Below are positions 58,820-64,000 of a DNA stretch of 64,000 nt, piece by piece (within the stretch, counting starts at the first letter, position 1; every line of letters begins with the position of its first letter). The notes beneath the pieces are model-generated. The model was not told the DNA's origin, ran no database searches, and was given only the letters and a program-made list of their open reading frames with translations. Source of the DNA: Shinella sp. H4-D48 (GTDB lineage: Bacteria > Pseudomonadota > Alphaproteobacteria > Rhizobiales > Rhizobiaceae). Location: the NCBI RefSeq assembly GCF_022637395.1, contig NZ_CP093337.1, positions 2,526,001 through 2,590,000 on the forward strand. The letters are read 5' to 3'. A program made the translations under genes and the position numbers.

Positions 58820-61732
58820 ATGACGTCTTCAATCGTGCCGCTCGCGCTGCGTGCCAGCCGGTCCTCATACCTCATCCTGCTGGCGGCGATGGTGCTGTTC
58901 GCCTCGCTCGCCGGGCAGGCGTTTGCTGTCGAGCCCGTGCGGATTTCGCGTGACGACACCGCTCTTGACCTGACTGCCACGACGGAAATCTATACGGGCC
59001 GGGGCGAAGCCTTCCAGGTTTCCACCGCACCCGGCACCGACGGCATCGTGCGACGCATCGAGGTGCGGGCGACTTCCGATACGCATCAGGGCGACTGGGC
59101 CGTCTTCGCGCTCGCCAATGTTTCCGACGAACAGATCGACCGCCTGATCGTCGCCCCGCATTTCCGCCTCGTGCAATCCAAGCTGTTCTGGCCCGACCTC
59201 GGCGCCAAGCGCATCATCTCCATCACGCCGAGCCAGGGCTTTGCGCTGGACCGCCAGCCGAGCGACGAGGCGGACGTCTTCCGCATCACGCTCGATCCCG
59301 GCTCCGTCGTGACCTTCGTCGCCGAGCTTGCGACGCCGGACCTGCCGCAGATCTATCTCTGGGCGCCGGATGCCTACAAGGATACGGTCAACGCCTTCAC
59401 GCTCTATCGCGGCATCGTGCTCGGCATTGCGGGCCTCCTCGCCGTCTTCCTGACGATCCTCTTCGTGGTGAAGGGCACCTCCATGTTGCCGGCGACGGCC
59501 GCGCTCGCCTGGGCGGTGCTCGGCTACATCTGTGTGGATTTCGGCTTTCTGTCGAAGCTCATCAGCATCACTGCCGGTGACGAGCGCATATGGCGCGCGG
59601 GAACGGAGGTGTTTCTTGCCGCCGGCCTCGTGGTCTTCCTTTTCACCTATCTGAACCTCAATCGCTGGCATGCCCATCTGTCCTACGCGACGCTTGCCTG
59701 GATCCTGGGACTTGGCCTGCTCTTCGGCGTGGCAATCTACGATCCACCGATTGCCGCCGGCATTGCGCGCCTGTCCTTCGCGCTGACGGGAACGGTAGGC
59801 ATCGTGCTCATCGCCTATCTCGGCTTCAACCGATACGACCGCGCCATCCTGCTCGTGCCGGCCTGGGCGCTGATCCTCGTCTGGCTGTTCGGCGCGTGGC
59901 TCACGGTCACCGGCCAGCTCAACAACGACATCATCCAGCCGGCGCTCGGTGGTGGGCTCGTTCTCATCGTGCTGCTCATCGGCTTCACGGTCATGCAGCA
60001 CGCCTTTGCCGGCGGCGCCTACAGCCAGGGCCTGTTCTCCGATCTCGAGCGCCAGTCGCTGGCGCTGACGGGCTCGGGTGATACGGTCTGGGACTGGGAC
60101 GTGGCGCGCGACCGCGTCGTGACCATTCCCGACATCTCCATCCAGCTCGGCCTTGCGCCCGGTGTCATGCACGGTCCCGCCCGCAACTGGCTACCGCGCC
60201 TGCATCCCGATGACCGCGACCGCTTCCGCGCCACGCTCGACGTGCTGCTGGAGCACCGCCGGGGCCGGCTCAACCATCAGTTCCGCGTGCGCGCCGAAGA
60301 CGGTCACTACCACTGGCTTTCGATCCGCGCCCGGCCGGTGCTCGGCGCAAACGGCGAGATCATCCGCTGTGTGGGCACGATCATCGACATCACGGAGCAG
60401 CGCAACTCCGTCGACCGGCTGCTGCAGGACGCGCTGCACGACAACCTTACGGGCCTGCCGAACCGCCAGGTTTTCCTCGACCGCCTTCAGGCGATGCTTT
60501 CGCTGACGGCAAGCTCGGAAACAGTGCGACCCACGGTCATGACCATCGACATCGACCGCTACAAGCAGGTCAACGATGCGCTCGGCATCGCCGCTGGCGA
60601 CAATATCCTGATTGCGCTGACGCGGCGCCTGCGCCGCCTGCTGCGGCCGCAGGACACGCTGGCACGCCTCTCGGGCGACCAGTTCGGCCTCATCCTTTTG
60701 TCGGAGCGCGACCCGGCCAAGGTGGCGGATTTCGCCGATGCCGTGAGCAAGGCGATCATGGTGCCGATCAATTTCGGCGGCCGGGAAATCATCCTGACGG
60801 CCTCCATCGGCCTCGTTTCCTGGGTCGACCAGCAGGAGGATGCCGCGGGGCTTCTCAACGACGCCGAGCTTGCCATGTACCGGGCCAAGAAAGCCGGCGG
60901 CAACCGCGTCGAGCCCTTCCGCCCCGCCTTCCGCACCTTCGGCGCGGACCGGCTTCAGATCGAGACGGACCTGCGCCGTGCCATCGAGCGCAAGGAACTC
61001 TCCCTCGTCTACCAGCCGATCGTACGCCTCCATGATGCGGAAATCGCCGGCTTCGAGGCACTGATGCGCTGGGATCATCCCAAGCGGGGCAATATCTCGC
61101 CGGCGGAGTTCATTCCCATCGCCGAGGCGTCGGACCTCATCGGCCAGCTCGGTCTCTTCGCCTTCGACAAGGCGGCGAGCGACCTCATGGACTGGCAGCT
61201 GCACACCGGCGAATTGCCGATCTTCGTTTCGGTCAACCTCTCCAGCTCGCAGCTTCTCAACAACGAGCTCTACAACGATGTGCGCGCCGCGTTGGCCCGC
61301 ACCCGCTGCGAGCCCGAGAAGATCAAGCTGGAGCTCACCGAATCCGTCGTGATGGAAAATCCGGAACAGGCGCGCCTGATCCTCAACAAGCTGCGCGACC
61401 TCGGCCTTGGCCTGGCGCTCGACGATTTCGGCACCGGCCATTCCTCGCTTTCCTACCTGACCCGTTTCCCCTTCGACACGATCAAGATCGACAAGGCGCT
61501 GGTGCGCGACGGCTCCGACAAGCGCACCGTGCTTCTGCGCTCCGTCATCTCGATGGCGCGCGAGCTGGAAATGCAGGTGGTGGCGGAAGGTATCGAGTCG
61601 GAAGAGGATGCTATCGAACTCGGCAATATGGGGTGCGAGTTCGGCCAGAGCTATCTCTTCGGCCCGCCGATCGGCTACGATTCCGTCCAGCGGCTGCTCA
61701 AGGAGCGGTTTCCGCTGATGAAGCGGGCGTGA
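58820..61732 (+). CDS. 7TM-PAS-GGDEF-EAL membrane protein, probable c-di-GMP phosphodiesterase
   Basis: 970 aa. A signal-like N-terminal helix (about 17-37) and an extracytoplasmic domain (about 40-205) precede seven membrane helices (about 210-415), an architecture like 7TMR-DISM receptors. A PAS domain follows (about 440-545, GDTVWDWDVARD), then GGDEF (about 555-710) and EAL (about 725-960). The cyclase motif reads SGDQF, so synthesis is unlikely. The EAL motif and metal ligands are complete: FEALMRWDHP, VNLSSSQL, ELTESVVM, LDDFGTGHSSLSYL, KIDKALV, VAEGIES. It resembles the S. meliloti family with the same order. Net effect should be cyclic di-GMP breakdown. Confidence 0.92.
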   Translation: MTSSIVPLALRASRSSYLILLAAMVLFASLAGQAFAVEPVRISRDDTALDLTATTEIYTGRGEAFQVSTAPGTDGIVRRIEVRATSDTHQGDWAVFALANVSDEQIDRLIVAPHFRLVQSKLFWPDLGAKRIISITPSQGFALDRQPSDEADVFRITLDPGSVVTFVAELATPDLPQIYLWAPDAYKDTVNAFTLYRGIVLGIAGLLAVFLTILFVVKGTSMLPATAALAWAVLGYICVDFGFLSKLISITAGDERIWRAGTEVFLAAGLVVFLFTYLNLNRWHAHLSYATLAWILGLGLLFGVAIYDPPIAAGIARLSFALTGTVGIVLIAYLGFNRYDRAILLVPAWALILVWLFGAWLTVTGQLNNDIIQPALGGGLVLIVLLIGFTVMQHAFAGGAYSQGLFSDLERQSLALTGSGDTVWDWDVARDRVVTIPDISIQLGLAPGVMHGPARNWLPRLHPDDRDRFRATLDVLLEHRRGRLNHQFRVRAEDGHYHWLSIRARPVLGANGEIIRCVGTIIDITEQRNSVDRLLQDALHDNLTGLPNRQVFLDRLQAMLSLTASSETVRPTVMTIDIDRYKQVNDALGIAAGDNILIALTRRLRRLLRPQDTLARLSGDQFGLILLSERDPAKVADFADAVSKAIMVPINFGGREIILTASIGLVSWVDQQEDAAGLLNDAELAMYRAKKAGGNRVEPFRPAFRTFGADRLQIETDLRRAIERKELSLVYQPIVRLHDAEIAGFEALMRWDHPKRGNISPAEFIPIAEASDLIGQLGLFAFDKAASDLMDWQLHTGELPIFVSVNLSSSQLLNNELYNDVRAALARTRCEPEKIKLELTESVVMENPEQARLILNKLRDLGLGLALDDFGTGHSSLSYLTRFPFDTIKIDKALVRDGSDKRTVLLRSVISMARELEMQVVAEGIESEEDAIELGNMGCEFGQSYLFGPPIGYDSVQRLLKERFPLMKRA

Positions 61733-61776
61733 CAGGAATTAAGCGGTAGGGAAATCCGTCCCCTATTGCCCAATTC

Positions 61777-62838
61777 CTATTGCCTGACGCCTCTTACCAG
61801 CCTGTTGATGAAATCCAGCTTGTCCACTACGGGCGGCGGCAGCACGAAGGGGTAGCTGTCAGGCTGTCCCATGGAACGCTGGATGGCATTCAGAGCAACA
61901 CTGAGCGGGATCCAGGATTCGACGAGGCGCCCGGCATTAGCGGCGCGGTAGGGATCGAAGGTCACTTCGGCCTCGAGTTCCTCATGGCCCTTCGGATCGG
62001 TGTTGAGGCCGAAGCTGCGGGCCGTCTCCAGCGTATCGACGATATGGAAGAAATGCGCCCAGCATTCTGCGAAATCTTCGGCGGGATGCGCGGCAGCATA
62101 GGTACTGATGAAGTGCTGCGGCCAGTCCGGCGGCGGGCCTTCCGTATAGTTGCGCTGGAGGGCGGCGGCATAATCCTCGCGCTCGTCGCCAAACAGGCGG
62201 CGCGCCTCCTCCACCATAGCCTCGTCGCGAACCAGCTGCGTCCAGTAGAAATGGCCGATCTCGTGGCGGAAATGGCCGAGCAGGGAGCGATAGGGTTCGC
62301 CCATCGAAACGCGCACGCTCTCACGCACCGCATCGTCGGCCTCCGCCGCCCGCAGGCTGATCAAGCCATCCTCATGGCCCGTCATGGCCGCGCTGACGAC
62401 ATTGCCGTTCATATCCACTTCGTCGGCCAGGAAATCGAAGACGAGACCGCCAGCGGGATCCTCCTCGCGGGTCGGGCGCGGCAGGTTCCAGCGCAGGATG
62501 GAATAGAACAGATGGCGCTGTGCTGCGCCGATAGGCCGCCAACGCTCTAACCCCTGCGGATCCGTGGTGGGCACGATGCGGTTGTGGCGGCAGGCTTCGC
62601 AGAAGGCATGCGGACCATCGGCGGGCACGAGCCAGTTGCAGACGTCATGGGCGGCGTTGTCGCAGAAGCGGAAGACACCGTCGCGGCCTGCAACGGTCCA
62701 CATAGCATCTCCGGCCGGGACCAGCGCATGGAGCGTTACATCCTGCGCCAGGAAACCGAGCGCGGAACCGCAGCGCACGCAAAACCGGTTGTCGAAATAG
62801 ATGGTCTGGCCGCAGGTGGCGCAGGTAAAGAGCTTCAT
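61777..62838 (-). CDS. Putative zinc metallopeptidase with N-terminal zinc ribbon
   Basis: 353 aa. A four-cysteine zinc ribbon is at the start (FTCATCGQTIYFDNRFCVRCGSALG), and a further CxxC-type set follows at about 62-87 (CDNAAHDVCNW, CEACRHN). The catalytic motif HEIGH is in LGHFRHEIGHFYW (about residue 190) with a downstream glutamate in DFAECWAHFFHI. It belongs to the putative zinc-binding metallopeptidase group of DUF-type proteins; the substrate is unknown. No signal peptide, so it acts in the cytoplasm. A possible terminator hairpin lies at 62869-62900, below. Confidence 0.85.
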   Translation of the reverse strand: MKLFTCATCGQTIYFDNRFCVRCGSALGFLAQDVTLHALVPAGDAMWTVAGRDGVFRFCDNAAHDVCNWLVPADGPHAFCEACRHNRIVPTTDPQGLERWRPIGAAQRHLFYSILRWNLPRPTREEDPAGGLVFDFLADEVDMNGNVVSAAMTGHEDGLISLRAAEADDAVRESVRVSMGEPYRSLLGHFRHEIGHFYWTQLVRDEAMVEEARRLFGDEREDYAAALQRNYTEGPPPDWPQHFISTYAAAHPAEDFAECWAHFFHIVDTLETARSFGLNTDPKGHEELEAEVTFDPYRAANAGRLVESWIPLSVALNAIQRSMGQPDSYPFVLPPPVVDKLDFINRLVRGVRQ

Positions 62839-62937
62839 GGCAATCCCGGGGGATGGTTTTTACAGAAGGCCCGCGCCGGGAAACCGGCACGGGCTTAAAA
62901 TCATTCGATGATGGAATGGCCGCGCCATTCCGTCGGA

Positions 62938-63129
62938 TCACATGCGGTCGACGGCGCCCTTGACGGCATCCTTGGCCTTGCCCACGGTTTTCTGGGCCTT
63001 GCCCTTGCCTTCCTGAGCCGCACCTTCGGCGCGCAGCTTCGGATTGTCCGTGGCCTTGCCGGCTGCCTGCTTGGCCTTGCCGGTCAGCTCGTTTGCCGTA
63101 CCCTTGATCTTGTCGCTCGTGCTGCCCAT
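62938..63129 (-). CDS. CsbD family stress protein
   Basis: 63 aa. The sequence begins [20 protein letters not shown] and continues with Lys/Ala/Gly-rich repeats ([35 protein letters not shown]), the CsbD pattern. Such proteins are induced by general stress; the molecular function is unknown. The ATG at 63129 is chosen because an upstream frame extension looks non-coding. Confidence 0.9.
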   Translation of the reverse strand: MGSTSDKIKGTANELTGKAKQAAGKATDNPKLRAEGAAQEGKGKAQKTVGKAKDAVKGAVDRM

Positions 63130-63227
63130 TGCGATTATCCCTTTGTTCGAGACGCCGTCAGCGGCGCGTTCTACAAACGGGGATAGTCTCAACTAGTTCC
63201 CGCGGCCGGCTAAAATTCGACGACGAT

Positions 63228-63833
63228 TCAGGCGTGGCCAGCCTCGGTGGACAGCATGGCTGGGGTGATACCCATAAGGGCGAGCGCCCGCTCGTACTTG
63301 CTGTCGAGATTGGTGTCGAAGATGAGTTCTTCGTGCGCCGGGCAGGTCAGCCAGCCGTTCGCACCGATCTCGTTTTCGATCTGTCCTGCCCCCCAGCCGG
63401 CGTAACCGAGCATCATCAGGCCGCGCTGGGGCCCTCGCCCATGCGAGATGGCGCGCACGATATCGAGCGTGGCCGTCAGGCAGATGTCATCGCTGACGGG
63501 AATGCTCGATTCGGACATGTAATCGTCGGAATGCAGCACGAAGCCGCGGCCGCTCTCTACCGGCCCGCCGCAGCGGATGGGGAAATCGCGCGTGGCGCCG
63601 GGCATGCGGATCAACTCGTCCTCGTCGGCGATTTCCAGATGCAGCAGCACATCCGAGAAGCTGAGCTGCTGGGGCCGGTTGATGACGAAGCCCATCGCGC
63701 CGTCATCGGAATGGGCGCAGATATAGACCACGGTGCGGGCGAAATTTGCGTCGGCCATACCCGGCATGGCGATCAGGAACTGACCGTCAAGGAAACCGCG
63801 CTCGCGTCTGTTTTTCAGAACCGACATAGCCAT
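63228..63833 (-). CDS. YqgE/AlgH family protein
   Basis: 201 aa. The YqgE/AlgH (DUF179) pattern is clear: [41 protein letters not shown], then [18 protein letters not shown] and the C-terminal [23 protein letters not shown]. The biochemical role is not settled. No signal peptide. The start [10 protein letters not shown] could also be read two codons later. It is the last complete gene in the window. Confidence 0.95.
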   Translation of the reverse strand: MAMSVLKNRRERGFLDGQFLIAMPGMADANFARTVVYICAHSDDGAMGFVINRPQQLSFSDVLLHLEIADEDELIRMPGATRDFPIRCGGPVESGRGFVLHSDDYMSESSIPVSDDICLTATLDIVRAISHGRGPQRGLMMLGYAGWGAGQIENEIGANGWLTCPAHEELIFDTNLDSKYERALALMGITPAMLSTEAGHA

Positions 63834-64000
63834 AGTGCACCCAGCCTATCAATTCGCCATCAAATGAAAAGTGTTCTTTTAGGGCGGCGATATGGGTCGG
63901 CCCGCCGCAGGGCGCATAGCAGTGCCACGCCGATCAAGCTATTATGATCGCCACACCTACGTTTGCCGCTGGAAAGCCACTTTGGCCGGCGTTAAATGTG
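63834..64000. other. Terminal intergenic stretch
   Basis: Upstream flank of the YqgE gene on the minus strand. I see no complete ORF, tRNA or clear terminator before the window ends. Confidence 0.4.

Overview
The window looks like a chromosomal segment of a Rhizobiaceae alphaproteobacterium (Rhizobium/Ensifer/Shinella/Agrobacterium lineage). The evidence is high G+C, the betICBA order, an APS-type cysH with cysDN, the cell-cycle methylase CcrM, pyruvate phosphate dikinase, rhizobial palindromic intergenic repeats, and many small Rhizobiales-type membrane proteins. Most of it is ordinary core genome. I see no prophage, CRISPR array, transposase or recognisable defence island.

Layout. 1-5 kb: a truncated GGDEF protein, a quinone oxidoreductase, an EAL-CBS-GGDEF protein, crcB behind a fluoride riboswitch, and an HdeD-like membrane protein. 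5-10.5 kb: betI-betC-betB-betA, converting choline-O-sulfate to glycine betaine, with a TetR-type palindrome before betI and a RIME-like element between betB and betA. 10.5-15.5 kb: a ClC antiporter and cysH-cysD-cysN. 15.5-20.7 kb: tRNA-Pro, small proteins, a methyltransferase, and an SDR and a histidine phosphatase that both lack key catalytic residues. 20.7-30.5 kb: a B12-responsive block. Three cobalamin riboswitches, all on the minus strand, precede fdhA, nrdHIEF and metE. 30.7-34.5 kb: an orphan Rieske oxygenase, then a lower-G+C pair of LPS/glycan genes beside tRNA-Gln. 34.6-44.5 kb: cupin, metallo-beta-lactamase-fold protein, DUF1499 protein, small proteins, ppdK and smc. 44.5-53.7 kb: DsbA-like lipoprotein, DciA/DUF721 protein, mutY, HAD phosphatases, ccrM, a periplasmic vWA protein and an ArsR-type regulator. 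54-64 kb: thrC, M16 peptidase, methyltransferase, DUF1127, GNAT acetyltransferase, a large 7TM-PAS-GGDEF-EAL protein, a zinc metallopeptidase, CsbD and YqgE.

How the genes fit together. metE and nrdHIEF encode B12-independent enzymes, and B12-sensing leaders would switch them off when cobalamin is plentiful. The third riboswitch precedes a glutathione-independent formaldehyde dehydrogenase, a target I do not know as a standard member of the B12 regulon. A possible link, by inference, is one-carbon metabolism: betaine demethylation releases formaldehyde, and stalled B12-dependent methionine synthesis would jam folate one-carbon flow. This three-riboswitch cluster is the most interesting feature of the window.
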